This document shows, in pieces, positions 32,448-41,851 of a stretch of DNA of 55,016 bases. The position numbers and the translations under genes were made by a program. Under the pieces are notes generated by a model that had not been told where the DNA came from, searched no databases, and was given only the letters and a program-made list of their open reading frames with translations. The stretch is from a virus. How positions within the stretch are numbered: position 1 is the first letter of the stretch; every line of letters begins with the position of its first letter. The stretch covers positions 1 through 55,016 of IMG/VR virus record IMGVR_UViG_3300025671_000081; one strand, given 5' to 3'.

Positions 32448-33016
32448 GCGCCCATTACCTCAGTATGTTTCTGAGTAACGTCGGCCTGTAGCGCTTCCAG
32501 ATACTCAAGCGTTGCCGGGTCGAGCTGGTTAAACTTCACCATAACGCCAAGGTCAAAGGTCGGGTCCATATCGTTACTGACGTTGATCGTAATGTTGTCA
32601 GGCTCTTGAGACCCGCCTTGCACATACACAGGTGTTTCGCCAACAACAGGCCCGCTGCCCTGCCGGTAATAATTCTGACGGTGTAGTTCCGCATCCAGTA
32701 CAGGAGCAACCGCCAACATGAGTGGGATAAACTCACCTGATCCGGTATCAACAAGGATATCCAACGCCACAGAACTGACCGTAAGCGCCGACGTGACTGT
32801 ATCCGCAATCGTGCAGGAGATTTGCCCGAGCGCGGCCTGTGCTGCATCTGGCGCCCCTGTTACCTCATAAAGATCACCCAGCACATGAGGCGAGCGACCA
32901 AGCCGAACCTTTAACGTCCAGCCAGTCGTATCAATTACCTGCTCCGTATCCGCGTTCGTAAACGTCACGCGCATAGAGCGGCCTTCGCCTTTCAGAATCG
33001 GTCTGAGTCGAATCAT
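32444..33016 (-). CDS. Baseplate or fibre-associated protein (BppU-like start)
   Basis: A 190-aa protein. The first ~110 residues (RVTFTNADTEQVIDTTGWTL, KVRLGRSPHVLGDLYEV, SVALDILVDTGSG) look like the small beta-sandwich at the N-terminus of phage upper-baseplate proteins, which attaches fibres to the tail. The C-terminus is helical (QLDPATLEYLEALQADVTQK). 4-bp overlaps on both sides. Assigned by fold impression and position. Confidence 0.55.
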   Translation of the reverse strand: MIRLRPILKGEGRSMRVTFTNADTEQVIDTTGWTLKVRLGRSPHVLGDLYEVTGAPDAAQAALGQISCTIADTVTSALTVSSVALDILVDTGSGEFIPLMLAVAPVLDAELHRQNYYRQGSGPVVGETPVYVQGGSQEPDNITINVSNDMDPTFDLGVMVKFNQLDPATLEYLEALQADVTQKHTEVMGA

Positions 33017-33678
33017 TGTTTATTCACCGGGTTTTTAGGAGAAACGCGAACGTCGTTCTGCATCTTTACGCCAATGGCGTTGTACGCTCGCTGGAGATTG
33101 GCCTGAGCCAACTGAGCGTTAAAGCTGTCCTCTGAATCCTTATCAAAGGCCAGAAAAATAATGTAATGGCGCAACGCTTCGTTGTACTGCTCCCGCACGA
33201 ATACTTTTTCAGTATTCTCGTCATAACTTCTCAGCGTATGCCGTGTGCGCGGAGTAAGCACAACCAGCAATTCCAGCAATGACCCTTCTTTCGCCGGCGG
33301 ATACACATAGAAGCGCAGAGGATCACGTTCGTCGTAAATAAAATACTGCTGCTGGTTACTTGCCGGGCGCGAATGCCAGTCAGGTATCACCCTGTCCATT
33401 TGCTCTTGTGACTTAAAGTTCACCGGCCTCATGGCGCCCTCAAGGTTGCGCTTTATATCGACCAGGCGAACCGCACCGACGGGCAACTCTTGCCGCGTTC
33501 CTGCAGCACAGGAAAACTCAGAGTTATCCGCAAACGCTTCAGGCATCAAACCCAGCAACCAGTCGTAGGACTGATTGAGATAGTCCACCAATTCAGTATT
33601 GGTCCAGCGTATGCCGGTACCGGTTTCCTGCAGCGTATTCTTCACCGCATTGATTAACGCACTTACGAGAATAGCCAC
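33013..33678 (-). CDS. Head-to-tail adaptor-type protein
   Basis: A 221-aa protein with WTNTELVDYLNQSYDWLLGL near residue 25, a pattern shared by phage adaptor (DUF6682 or gp4-like) proteins that form rings below the portal; PLRFYVYPPAKEGSLLELLV near 118 is the beta part; the C-terminus is helical (QYNEALRHYIIFLAFDKDS). Its place after capsid genes fits an adaptor. It overlaps the gene after it by 4 bp. Confidence 0.7.
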   Translation of the reverse strand: MAILVSALINAVKNTLQETGTGIRWTNTELVDYLNQSYDWLLGLMPEAFADNSEFSCAAGTRQELPVGAVRLVDIKRNLEGAMRPVNFKSQEQMDRVIPDWHSRPASNQQQYFIYDERDPLRFYVYPPAKEGSLLELLVVLTPRTRHTLRSYDENTEKVFVREQYNEALRHYIIFLAFDKDSEDSFNAQLAQANLQRAYNAIGVKMQNDVRVSPKNPVNKQ

Positions 33679-33680
33679 GA

Positions 33681-34277
33681 TCAGACCTCCCAGACGCTGC
33701 GAGCGAATCCGGCGCGACCCTTACGGCTCACATCAAACTCATTACGAACGTCCGCCGCTGCAGCCATCCACATGGTTTTGTATTCGCTGGCGTAGTAGCC
33801 ACTCAACTGAGGATTCGACCAGTCATTGCCGGGCATTGCCATCAAGCGCGCTTTTACTCCGGCCGCAATACAGTCCGGCCAGCGATCCAGAATGGAATCA
33901 GGAACACTTGTGGCGCCGGGCCGCGGCTTCAGAATAATAAGCGCCTTCGCCTTTGACTCCGCCGTCACCGATTCAGCCAGCTCAATAACGGAAGGTGCAT
34001 GCTGAACATAATCACCAGGCTTCAGCGTACTGCCATCCACGGTCAGATTTTTAATCCCAACAACGATGTGCCCCTCATACGGGGAAACAAAGTCGTAGCG
34101 ATCGAGACCGGGCGAGACAGAAAATTCCACCTCTTCAATAAACGCCTGTGTCTTTTCGCAAAAGTCCGCGAAAACAGTACAGGCATGAGAAGAGATAATG
34201 TCGTCAATACAGCCGGGCAGCTCAGGGAGCACCGATACTATGATTGACGAGAAATCGCTGAAGCTATGGTGGATCAT
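33681..34277 (-). CDS. Second adaptor/connector-type protein
   Basis: A 198-aa protein with an N-terminal helical part (DIISSHACTVFADFCEKTQA), a beta stretch (YDFVSPYEGHIVVGIKNLTV) and C-terminal helices ending SRKGRAGFARSVWEV. The order helix-beta-helix and the site between capsid and adaptor genes agree with a connector protein. The RBS before ATG 34277 is weak (GAGGG, 5 nt). Family not certain. Confidence 0.6.
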   Translation of the reverse strand: MIHHSFSDFSSIIVSVLPELPGCIDDIISSHACTVFADFCEKTQAFIEEVEFSVSPGLDRYDFVSPYEGHIVVGIKNLTVDGSTLKPGDYVQHAPSVIELAESVTAESKAKALIILKPRPGATSVPDSILDRWPDCIAAGVKARLMAMPGNDWSNPQLSGYYASEYKTMWMAAAADVRNEFDVSRKGRAGFARSVWEV

Positions 34278-34285
34278 GGAAGCCC

Positions 34286-34804
34286 TCAGCCGTTCAGGCT
34301 ATCAAATACAGCGTTCAGTTCTTTGGCACCGAACTCCGGGCAGTTTTCACCGATTGCAGCTCGAACAGCGGCAATTTTAGGCTTGCCGTTTTCGGTAAAG
34401 TGCTCTTCGTTATCGGAATTCAGCGACAAGATTGCGTTCGTGATAACGTCTTTCAGATCATCAGTCGCATCGTCGCCGCCGTCTTCATCCAGAAGCTTCT
34501 GAGCATCTGCCTTTGCAGCCGCCGCACGCTCCGCCGCCTCCAAGGCTTCACGTTCTGCCTTTTCAGCTTCTTCAAACGCAGACTTCTTCAGCTTCTTCTT
34601 GACTTCATCAAGCTGTTCGCCTTTAACAAATACATCCTTGAATCGCAGCAGCTGGCCAGCCGCTCGACCATCGACATACTGGATGTCGCCAAAACCCGAC
34701 CACACCACACCAGTTCTGGCGATAGTGTCCTTCTTGAATTCTTTATTGCCGATATAAGCAATCGCAACCGGCTTTGCGAATTCATCAAAAGTACGTTCAG
34801 CCAT
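34286..34804 (-). CDS. Hypothetical head-region protein
   Basis: A 172-aa protein. The first ~60 residues (VAIAYIGNKEFKKDTIARTG, YVDGRAAGQLLRFKDVF) look like the small beta domain of head-completion-region proteins; then comes a charged coiled coil (FEEAEKAEREALEAAERAAA) and a C-terminal helical part. ATG 34804 with GGAGG upstream is preferred over a frame that runs into a terminator. Not named. Confidence 0.6.
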   Translation of the reverse strand: MAERTFDEFAKPVAIAYIGNKEFKKDTIARTGVVWSGFGDIQYVDGRAAGQLLRFKDVFVKGEQLDEVKKKLKKSAFEEAEKAEREALEAAERAAAAKADAQKLLDEDGGDDATDDLKDVITNAILSLNSDNEEHFTENGKPKIAAVRAAIGENCPEFGAKELNAVFDSLNG

Positions 34805-34816
34805 AATGGCCTCCAT

Positions 34817-34841
34817 AAAAAAGCCCGGCACAGAGCCGGGC
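34817..34841 (-). terminator. Intrinsic terminator after head decoration gene
   Basis: Minus strand: GCCCGGC/GCCGGGC stem with a 5-base loop and six Ts, 12 bp before the next gene. Stops transcripts from the capsid and decoration genes. Confidence 0.85.
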
Positions 34842-34870
34842 GAAGTTAAGGTTTAAGGTTCGCGACGGTC

Positions 34871-35281
34871 TTAAAGCAGACCGGTATAGCGATACTCCGG
34901 GACAACAGTCACATCACCGGTGCCAGTGGCACCCGTAACGGTAACCGTCAGGTAAGCGCGAGCAGGAAGCTCATAAGGAGCTTCGTCATACGCCAGCTTG
35001 CCAGCGGCAGCCGAGTCCGCAACAGACCCGAAGAAGTCCTGGTCATCCGTGCCTTCGCCGCCCGGAAATTCGATACCGAACTCAAGGCCAGTTCCAGCAC
35101 CCATTGCGCCGTGATATGCCTTCAGGCCATCAATGGTTACGCCTTCAGGAAGTTCCAGAACTCGAATCACTGTGTCAGCAGCATCCGCGTTAAAGTTTGC
35201 AACGCCAGCTTCACGGGAGACGTTGCCCTGTGCCGCGTTATAAACGCGGTTTTTCAAAGTGGCAGAATTTTTAGTTGCCAT
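34871..35281 (-). CDS. Head decoration or minor capsid protein
   Basis: A 136-aa beta-rich protein (ADTVIRVLELPEGVTIDGLK, YLTVTVTGATGTGDVTVVP). Placed 59 bp downstream of the coat gene and followed by a terminator, the usual place of a capsid decoration protein made in high amounts. The name is inferred from place and fold impression. Confidence 0.65.
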   Translation of the reverse strand: MATKNSATLKNRVYNAAQGNVSREAGVANFNADAADTVIRVLELPEGVTIDGLKAYHGAMGAGTGLEFGIEFPGGEGTDDQDFFGSVADSAAAGKLAYDEAPYELPARAYLTVTVTGATGTGDVTVVPEYRYTGLL

Positions 35282-35339
35282 ATAAACACCTCAAGGGCGA
35301 CCAGTGCCGCCCAGTATGAGATTAAAGGAACGCTACCGA

Positions 35340-36575
35340 TTACTGACTTACAGCCGTATCGACAACCATTACACCGTGGTCATTTTTACGACCGTTCTTG
35401 TCAGCGAAGCGGATCTTCTTCTTACCATCCATCCAGCGGCAAGAGATTTCATAGGCGTTGCCATGATCCTTTTCTTCTTCCGTAAGGCCGACATAACCCA
35501 TGTCGTCGCCACCCTGGGAGCCGACGTTACCGAATGCCCAGCCAAGTGCCTGCGCACCCAGAAGAACACCACGGTGAACGTTGACGCCCGGAGCAACCTG
35601 GGTTTCAGTCGCTTCATTGACGTTCTGACACACGTTCACAGGAGTGCCTGCCGCAAACTCCACCCAGTTGCTGTTCATCTTCTTGATGAGAATGCCTTCC
35701 CAGAAGTAGCAGTCACCAGCAAAAATCGGGTTCTTGCTGATTGACGCAGTACGGTTTTTCGCAGCCGCGTACATTTCCTGCCACTGCTTCGCACTGGTGG
35801 TCGCCTTGAAGTCCTTGAACTGACGCGGAGTCAGGTACAGAACGTACATTGGGTCTTCATCGGCGAGCATGTCACCCTTAAAGCGAATCGGCTGCATCAC
35901 CATGCTGTCCTGCTCATCGATCAGGAGTCGCATGTTTTCCACCGTATCCAGAGTGAACACGTCGGACGAGTCGATATCGTTCAGAGAGGTAGCATCACCA
36001 CCGTAGAAGTGACGATCATAGGTAGGTGCCTGCAGGCCGTTTACCATAATCTCATCAAACTCAGGATGCGCCTGACCCGGCACGATCAAGTGCGTCGCTT
36101 CACGAGTACCGCGAGCACCAGCCAGGTGGTACAGAGTGGTCTCATCACAAAGACGGCTGTAGTAACCGCCCTTACCGGCCAGCTCATTTCGCGCAATAGC
36201 CTTTAAGTCGTGCTTGGTGCGCTGCTTGGCCATCTTGCCACCAGGATTAACCATGTGACGACCTTGCAGGATTTTCAGATCCATACTGGAAGAGGTTAGC
36301 GTTTCACCGCGTCCGTCCAGAGGCTTATCACCCATGGTCGGGGTCTTATTGAGGATGTGAAAAACATCCATTTCAACTTCTTCGCCGGCTTCTTTTGAAA
36401 GGTTATTTACACGCACAATGGGCGCACCTTTACCGGTTTGACCGCGAGTGGACCCACCCTTCTTCTTGATAGACATATCCGCCGAGTCCACCAGCAAATT
36501 GGTGAAGTTCGGCTGACGAGTCATGTCGGTGAACAAAGCACCGTTTTCAACCTTGTTACTTTTTACAACTGGCAT
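35340..36575 (-). CDS. Major capsid (coat) protein
   Basis: A 411-aa protein of the N4-gp56/DUF4043-type coat family found in 933W-like phages (HK97 fold). Visible: KKKGGSTRGQTGKGAPIVRV near 35, MAKQRTKHDLKAIARNEL near 115, CDETTLYHLAGARGT, DPMYVLYLTPRQFKD and HRGVLLGAQALGWAFGN near 335. ATG 36575 is preceded by AGGTGA. It follows the scaffold gene directly, as in P22-like heads. Forms the icosahedral shell. Confidence 0.88.
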   Translation of the reverse strand: MPVVKSNKVENGALFTDMTRQPNFTNLLVDSADMSIKKKGGSTRGQTGKGAPIVRVNNLSKEAGEEVEMDVFHILNKTPTMGDKPLDGRGETLTSSSMDLKILQGRHMVNPGGKMAKQRTKHDLKAIARNELAGKGGYYSRLCDETTLYHLAGARGTREATHLIVPGQAHPEFDEIMVNGLQAPTYDRHFYGGDATSLNDIDSSDVFTLDTVENMRLLIDEQDSMVMQPIRFKGDMLADEDPMYVLYLTPRQFKDFKATTSAKQWQEMYAAAKNRTASISKNPIFAGDCYFWEGILIKKMNSNWVEFAAGTPVNVCQNVNEATETQVAPGVNVHRGVLLGAQALGWAFGNVGSQGGDDMGYVGLTEEEKDHGNAYEISCRWMDGKKKIRFADKNGRKNDHGVMVVDTAVSQ

Positions 36576-36605
36576 AATCAATCACCTGAATTATGTGACC
36601 GAAAC

Positions 36606-37589
36606 TCAATACCAACTCATCACTTCCTGAATCTGAGCATCAGACATCTTGGCCATTTCGGCTTCGCGCTCAGCATCAGACATCGACTCCAGACGCTCTC
36701 TAAGAGACTTTTCTGTGCCGGGAGCCTGACCAATATCAGTAAGTGAGTTAGGGGTAGGAGCTTCGGCGCTATCTACGATTTCCTTGGCGCGCTGCTTCAC
36801 GGATTTCTGCTCCGCTACAGCGTCGCCAAAGGCTGCTTTGGTTCGCCTTGCAACTTCGGCAAAGCGGTCTGCGGGCGCGGCGTTTTGCCACTTGGGATCT
36901 GCCTGCAGTTTTTGGTCGATGGTTAAAGCCATGTCCCAGCGGTCTGGGTCTTTGGCTTGCCAATTGGTGAGGTCTGAGTTGTTTTGAAATGCTGAGCGAG
37001 CGGCTGCAGCTTCTGCGTCATCCACTTCAGCTTGAGCCTGATTTACAGTCTCGGCCTGTTGCGCTTGTGCTTGCTGCGATTTAAAAAGGATTCGAGCAAG
37101 CTTCGCCTCCATAGAGCCGTAACCGTAATCTTCTTCAACATCAGCCAATTCATTTTCGGTAATGGCATCTGGGTCAGCAAAGGCTGAGTCCATATCCACG
37201 CCCTGACGATCAAGGTTCGCTTTGGCGTTACTGATCTGTTTGTCGCTTTCAGAAAGACGAGCATTCGCCTCATCCAGTTGACGCTTCAGATCGGCTTCAC
37301 GCTGTCGCGCTGCCTCAAGCACTTCATACGGAATTGTGTGCTTGCCATCTTTCGTTGCGATTGGCGCGCGCTCTTCTTCATCCTGGCCGGACGGTTCGCC
37401 ATCGCTTTCACTGTCATCACCTGAGTCCGCTTCTGCTTCCGCAGCTTCGGTTTCTTCAGGGGTTTCAGCTTCCGCTTCGTCCTGTTCGTTTGAATTGTCT
37501 TCGCCAGCGTGTGCAGCCAGAGCCTTTTCAATTTGGTCCGGATCACCGCTTGCCAATGCGTCATCAACGCTCATTACTTCGTCACTCAT
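36606..37589 (-). CDS. Capsid scaffolding protein
   Basis: A 327-aa, very acidic protein. Residues 20-75 consist largely of Glu, Asp and Ala (ETPEETEAAEAEADSGDDSE), 90-125 are coiled coil (LEAARQREADLKRQLDEANA), and the C-terminus is helical (MSDAEREAEMAKMSDAQIQE). This composition and its place between portal and coat genes are those of P22-type scaffolds, which guide shell assembly and then leave. Not homologous by any catalytic motif. Confidence 0.8.
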   Translation of the reverse strand: MSDEVMSVDDALASGDPDQIEKALAAHAGEDNSNEQDEAEAETPEETEAAEAEADSGDDSESDGEPSGQDEEERAPIATKDGKHTIPYEVLEAARQREADLKRQLDEANARLSESDKQISNAKANLDRQGVDMDSAFADPDAITENELADVEEDYGYGSMEAKLARILFKSQQAQAQQAETVNQAQAEVDDAEAAAARSAFQNNSDLTNWQAKDPDRWDMALTIDQKLQADPKWQNAAPADRFAEVARRTKAAFGDAVAEQKSVKQRAKEIVDSAEAPTPNSLTDIGQAPGTEKSLRERLESMSDAEREAEMAKMSDAQIQEVMSWY

Positions 37590-37674
37590 TTCTCACCTGT
37601 TTGCTGTATCGCTAAGCTGCGTAATTGATATTGCGTTTTGCCGTCACGACCTCGGCTTCGTGAATTCGGGGCAT

Positions 37675-37699
37675 AAAAAAACCCGCTCAATGGCGGGTC
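37675..37699 (-). terminator. Intrinsic terminator between portal and scaffold
   Basis: Minus strand: ACCCGC/GCGGGT stem with a 6-base loop followed by seven Ts. Separates the packaging genes from the scaffold-coat genes. Confidence 0.8.
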
Positions 37700-37719
37700 T
37701 CTTTATTGAATTCTGTTTT

Positions 37720-39735
37720 TTAAATGGCTTGCTGCCACTCGTCAGGCAAAGGCGGAGGAACTGCCGCCGCCTGCTCTATTTCCATCTTCGTTTTTTGCTG
37801 ATCAACGTCTTCTGATTCTGCGCGCTCTCGTGTGTACTGAGCGTCTGCCTTGGCCTTGTCGACTTTCGCGGCCAGCTCTTCCAGTTTCAGCATGACTTCA
37901 CGCATCTGAAGCTCATCCATTTCCTTCTGCTTCTGCTGCTGCTCCTGCATCTGCGCTTGCTGCTCTGGCGTCATATCTTCAGGATCAATTTCACCTGTAA
38001 ATTTCTGCACCAGCTTCATGAGTTCAATGCGTTTTTCTTCCGGCACGTCCAGCTGATCAACAAAGATACCCAGGCCAGCCATCTGAGCGTCGCCCGGCAG
38101 CTTGGAAATAAAGTCCATGAGCATTTGCGAGACTTGAGCGCGGTAACCCGGCGACTGTTGAATCTCACCCAGCACCACTTGTGTTTTCGCCTGAGCGATA
38201 GCGTTGGTCATTTCGCCGTCCTGGTCATTGTTCAGTACGACCTGCTTCGGCTTCTCGCCCAACTTGCCCGGCACCATGATTTGAATGTTTCGGCTCTCTG
38301 TCATTTCCTCGACTTCGTGAGCCATGACCAGTTCACCAACCATCTGGCGAGCGTTGTTGTAGTTGTCGTTAATGTCAGCCAGTGTCGTTGCGCCCTGCTC
38401 AACCAGAGAGTTAATTGCCACGCCAGACTGAGCGCCGCCCTCTTTACCCAAGAACGCGTTGTAAATACCCGCGACATCCTGAATCAGCATCTTGGCGTCT
38501 TGCATGATCTGGAATTGCTGAGCACCGATACCCTGATCTGATTCGACTTTGAATAGCGCTCCGCCCTCACGCTTACCGGCACCGTTCAACTTAACAATAC
38601 CGTCAGCCTGGTGAACCTGCTGGCGCAGATCGTTATCACTCATCGCCGTTGCGTCATCATCCATGGTGATCCGCTTGTAATTCAAGTCACCAGTCAGGCG
38701 AATGCGACGGAAGTTAATTTCGTCTTGCGGGCTGAGCATTGAGCGACCCAGTCCATACGGAATACCAGTCTCATCTTCACGCGCACCGAAGAACGGTACA
38801 TACGGATACATATTGTGAGGATGCGGACTGGCCATATCCTTGACGAAGTGCGGACCGATATACCAACTCAATCGAAGTGACGGCACCGAGCACTTTATGA
38901 TTTTCACCCGACCCGAAACCACCATCGCGTTGTGAATCGGGTTGTCCTCCTGATACACCACTGCGCGGCCATCTTCCGAGCGCAATACGATGCCGGGCAT
39001 CCATACGCGGTAATACAGCTCGTACACCTTCACCATGTCACGGTGCGGTAAAATCCATTCCTTCTCGTCACGAGTGCTGTACTGATATTCGCGGTACGCC
39101 TGAGACAACGTGTCGCCTTTGTCGTAAAAATCATCCATATCGAATGACGACCACTGGCCAATACTGTGCTTGATGATTTCTTGTTGGCTTGGGAAGAAAG
39201 CCTCAGCCTCGTCCTTATCAACCCAGCGTTCACGCAGGAGCCAGCTACAGTTATTCAGATCCGCAGCGGTGCGCCAGTCGAATGAAATTTCATTTCTGTG
39301 CACCGTGCTGATTTTGTATTTTGATCCCAGCGAGTTACTGTTCTTTTTAACTTCCACCCAGCCGATACCAGAAATCACCTGAGCCTTGTACGCTTCCGCA
39401 CATGCCTGATTTGCCTTGCCGGTTCGCAGGCCCTCATTCAGACGGACATTCAGACCTTCAGCCACTTCCCTGAATTCATCGTCGTCAGCACGAACGAACC
39501 AGTCAGTACGGCTACGCGCCTCCATACCCAACACACCATTGATCGCAGGCTGCATCAGATTGGTGATCAGAATCGGAAGTTTCTTAGCCTTCAGCGAGTT
39601 AATCACTTCCTGATCGAGCTGGTTGCCGTCGTAATACTGGTGGCACCGTGAAGCGAGACCGCGCCACTCTGGCTGATAGTCGCGTTCCTGCAGAATCTTA
39701 TGCAGTCGCATACTGTGCTTCAGATCGTCAGCCAT
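37720..39735 (-). CDS. Portal protein, P22 type
   Basis: A 671-aa portal. The dodecameric ring through which DNA enters and leaves the head. Family features: LPILITNLMQPAINGVLGME near 60, AYKAQVISGIGWVEV near 115, YPYVPFFGAREDETGIPYGL near 318 followed by GRSMLSPQDEINFRR, and the acidic, Gln-rich C-terminal coiled coil (QQAQMQEQQQKQKEMDELQM), which would form a barrel as in P22. ATG 39735 directly follows the terminase stop by 3 bp. Confidence 0.92.
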   Translation of the reverse strand: MADDLKHSMRLHKILQERDYQPEWRGLASRCHQYYDGNQLDQEVINSLKAKKLPILITNLMQPAINGVLGMEARSRTDWFVRADDDEFREVAEGLNVRLNEGLRTGKANQACAEAYKAQVISGIGWVEVKKNSNSLGSKYKISTVHRNEISFDWRTAADLNNCSWLLRERWVDKDEAEAFFPSQQEIIKHSIGQWSSFDMDDFYDKGDTLSQAYREYQYSTRDEKEWILPHRDMVKVYELYYRVWMPGIVLRSEDGRAVVYQEDNPIHNAMVVSGRVKIIKCSVPSLRLSWYIGPHFVKDMASPHPHNMYPYVPFFGAREDETGIPYGLGRSMLSPQDEINFRRIRLTGDLNYKRITMDDDATAMSDNDLRQQVHQADGIVKLNGAGKREGGALFKVESDQGIGAQQFQIMQDAKMLIQDVAGIYNAFLGKEGGAQSGVAINSLVEQGATTLADINDNYNNARQMVGELVMAHEVEEMTESRNIQIMVPGKLGEKPKQVVLNNDQDGEMTNAIAQAKTQVVLGEIQQSPGYRAQVSQMLMDFISKLPGDAQMAGLGIFVDQLDVPEEKRIELMKLVQKFTGEIDPEDMTPEQQAQMQEQQQKQKEMDELQMREVMLKLEELAAKVDKAKADAQYTRERAESEDVDQQKTKMEIEQAAAVPPPLPDEWQQAI

Positions 39736-39738
39736 TTA

Positions 39739-41217
39739 TTACGCCATCCAGTGATCAGAGTTTGTTGATTGAACCGTTCGCCCGTCGATAGGCTTTGTGC
39801 TCATCACGCGAACCAGCATGATGATTAAGTAACGCATTGCGTCCATCAGGTGATCGTTCTCCTTAACGACCTTGCCGCTGTCGTCCCGGCGATACAGACC
39901 TATTTCGTGCCATACGCCGGTCAGGTTGCTGAATATCTTTAATCGACCAGTGGCTAGGCGTTCATTCACCGCCAACAGTCCAGCTTCAACCGCGTTGTCG
40001 GCCTTGATCAATTTCAGCCCTTGCGCAACGTAGATATCGAAAAGATTCTCGCCGTCTTTTTGTCCGCGACCTTTCGATGCCGGATCAATAGTGCCCACCA
40101 CCCAATCGCCACGCGCTTTAACCGCGGCAGAATGTTCAGCAGGAGTGACCTGCCCCATGTAGTGCTCGGTGTACAGATAAACGATGTCGTTGTCTCTGTC
40201 CCACGCGCCCCAGACCACTGCTGTTTTATTCCAACCCACGTCCATGCCGTAGGCTTTCGGCCAGTGCTTCGGGATCATAAATGGCTTGCACTTAATGTCG
40301 TCCGGGTCATACGGATAAATCGCACCGGAACCTAATGACGGCTCACCATTCATACGCGCTTTAAGCTGATAGGGTTTCAGCTTCAGCGACTTAATCAGCT
40401 TGTCTTTCTGATCCTCTGACAGGTGCGGAGCGTGAGCCCAGCCAGCCTTAACCAGATACCGAGGGTTTTCGGTATCGGTAAGCACCTGATCCTTACAGGA
40501 ATCCAGAAACGCCAGCACCAGCTCTGTTAATCCAGATAGAGGCGTAAACGTCAGGATGAAAATACCGTTCGTGGTCATCGTCCGTATCAACGCCTCTTCG
40601 TAAACGTCATACGGACATTCTTCATCCATCCAGATGATGTCCTCTTCCGTGCCCTGGAAGATTTTTCGCCCCTGATCGTAGGAGCGCAGCTTTAATACCG
40701 ACCACTCACCATCAACGTGCTTAACCGGCACCGTGTCGTAAGCGTCAGACACGCCCGGCTTAATAGTCGGCTTGCCCAGCAAGTGCTTAGGAATAATCCC
40801 AGTTCCCCATGCCGGCGTGTCGTACTTACCACCGAACAGCTTCTTCTGAATGATGTCTCGAGTGGTCTGGTTCGTGTCACCTGCAGCCAGGGCATTGATC
40901 TGACGATTAAACCGCTTGCCATCCCACCATTCCGGGTAAAGTCCGGTTAAATGGCAGTATAGCTCATACCCACCGGCTTCCGTCTTACCAACGCGGTTAC
41001 CGGCCATAAACAGGCGCTCAGAGTGATAAGCACCAGCCGTAAAAAATTCAGTATGCTTCGGATAGAGTGCGCGCCTTAGCGGCCCCTCATCCTGAAATAA
41101 TTCGCCAACGCGGTTGTACCTGCGTCGACGTTCTTTCTCTTCCAGTAGCGCGAGCAATTCACGCTTACGATCAAGACTCAGATGCTTCAGATGCGAGGCG
41201 TCGAATTCGCTCATCAA
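39739..41217 (-). CDS. terL: Terminase large subunit
   Basis: A 492-aa packaging motor. ATPase part: Walker A FMAGNRVGKTEAG near residue 70, Walker B DIIWMDEECP near 195, coupling motif FILTFTPLSG near 220. Nuclease part: YGMDVGWNKTAVVW near 310 with its Asp, VGTIDPASKGRGQKDGEN near 370 and NDHLMDAMRYLI near 463. It cuts concatemers and pumps DNA into the head through the portal. It overlaps the small subunit gene by 47 bp. Confidence 0.95.
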   Translation of the reverse strand: MMSEFDASHLKHLSLDRKRELLALLEEKERRRRYNRVGELFQDEGPLRRALYPKHTEFFTAGAYHSERLFMAGNRVGKTEAGGYELYCHLTGLYPEWWDGKRFNRQINALAAGDTNQTTRDIIQKKLFGGKYDTPAWGTGIIPKHLLGKPTIKPGVSDAYDTVPVKHVDGEWSVLKLRSYDQGRKIFQGTEEDIIWMDEECPYDVYEEALIRTMTTNGIFILTFTPLSGLTELVLAFLDSCKDQVLTDTENPRYLVKAGWAHAPHLSEDQKDKLIKSLKLKPYQLKARMNGEPSLGSGAIYPYDPDDIKCKPFMIPKHWPKAYGMDVGWNKTAVVWGAWDRDNDIVYLYTEHYMGQVTPAEHSAAVKARGDWVVGTIDPASKGRGQKDGENLFDIYVAQGLKLIKADNAVEAGLLAVNERLATGRLKIFSNLTGVWHEIGLYRRDDSGKVVKENDHLMDAMRYLIIMLVRVMSTKPIDGRTVQSTNSDHWMA

Positions 41218-41761
41218 TCTGGGCTTCCGTTAGCTTCGCCTCTGGCTTCTCATCATCTTGCGGCGCGTCCAGGTTGTATGCCTGACGTTCGATCTTTACC
41301 AGCTTTTCCATGGCGGTGACCATGTTGCTTGCAGCTTTACCCATGTAATCCAGAGGCAGATCAATACCAACAATTTCACCGTCACGGTCTTGAACCTCGA
41401 TGCGACCAGCGTCAACCTGATCACCCAGTTTTTCCAGCATGGCGCTTACAACGTCACGGCCTTTCTTCGCCCAAGCCCGATGCTGAAACACAACGCTTGC
41501 GGCAGTGGTGGCGGCGGCTTCAATAATTGCTTCATCTGACGGTCGCGGCATTGACGAATCTTCGCTACCTGTCGTCAGAATATCCCGCGTTCTGTCTTGG
41601 ACGTTTTTACTCAGGTCTTTCGTCCAGCCCTTGCTTTTTGCTTTTTGCGAAATGGTCATGGAGCGCGGGCCGTGCATGGTTTCCAGCTGGCGAAACGAAT
41701 ACAGGCCGGTGCGATAATCTTTTTCAATCGCCTCCCAGTCGTACGTTGGTCTCTTAGCCAT
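41171..41761 (-). CDS. terS: Terminase small subunit
   Basis: A 196-aa protein with an N-terminal HTH-like region (YDWEAIEKDYRTGLYSFRQL, then SMTISQKAKSKGWTKDL), a helical oligomerisation region (VFQHRAWAKKGRDVVSAMLE) and an acidic C-terminus that would contact the large subunit. It recognises the packaging site. Position upstream of terL and overlap are typical. Confidence 0.85.
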   Translation of the reverse strand: MAKRPTYDWEAIEKDYRTGLYSFRQLETMHGPRSMTISQKAKSKGWTKDLSKNVQDRTRDILTTGSEDSSMPRPSDEAIIEAAATTAASVVFQHRAWAKKGRDVVSAMLEKLGDQVDAGRIEVQDRDGEIVGIDLPLDYMGKAASNMVTAMEKLVKIERQAYNLDAPQDDEKPEAKLTEAQIDERIRRLASEASES

Positions 41762-41788
41762 AAATCACCACCATCACAAACAGCACAT

Positions 41789-41815
41789 AAAACAAAGCCC
41801 CGACAAACGGGGCTT
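41789..41815 (-). terminator. Intrinsic terminator between lysis and packaging genes
   Basis: Minus strand: AAGCCCC / GGGGCTT stem with a short loop and a T-rich tail (TTGTTTT). It separates the spanin-like gene from terS. Confidence 0.7.
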
Positions 41816-41851
41816 CAATCTCTTTAAATAAACAACGTCGCTCGCCAGCTG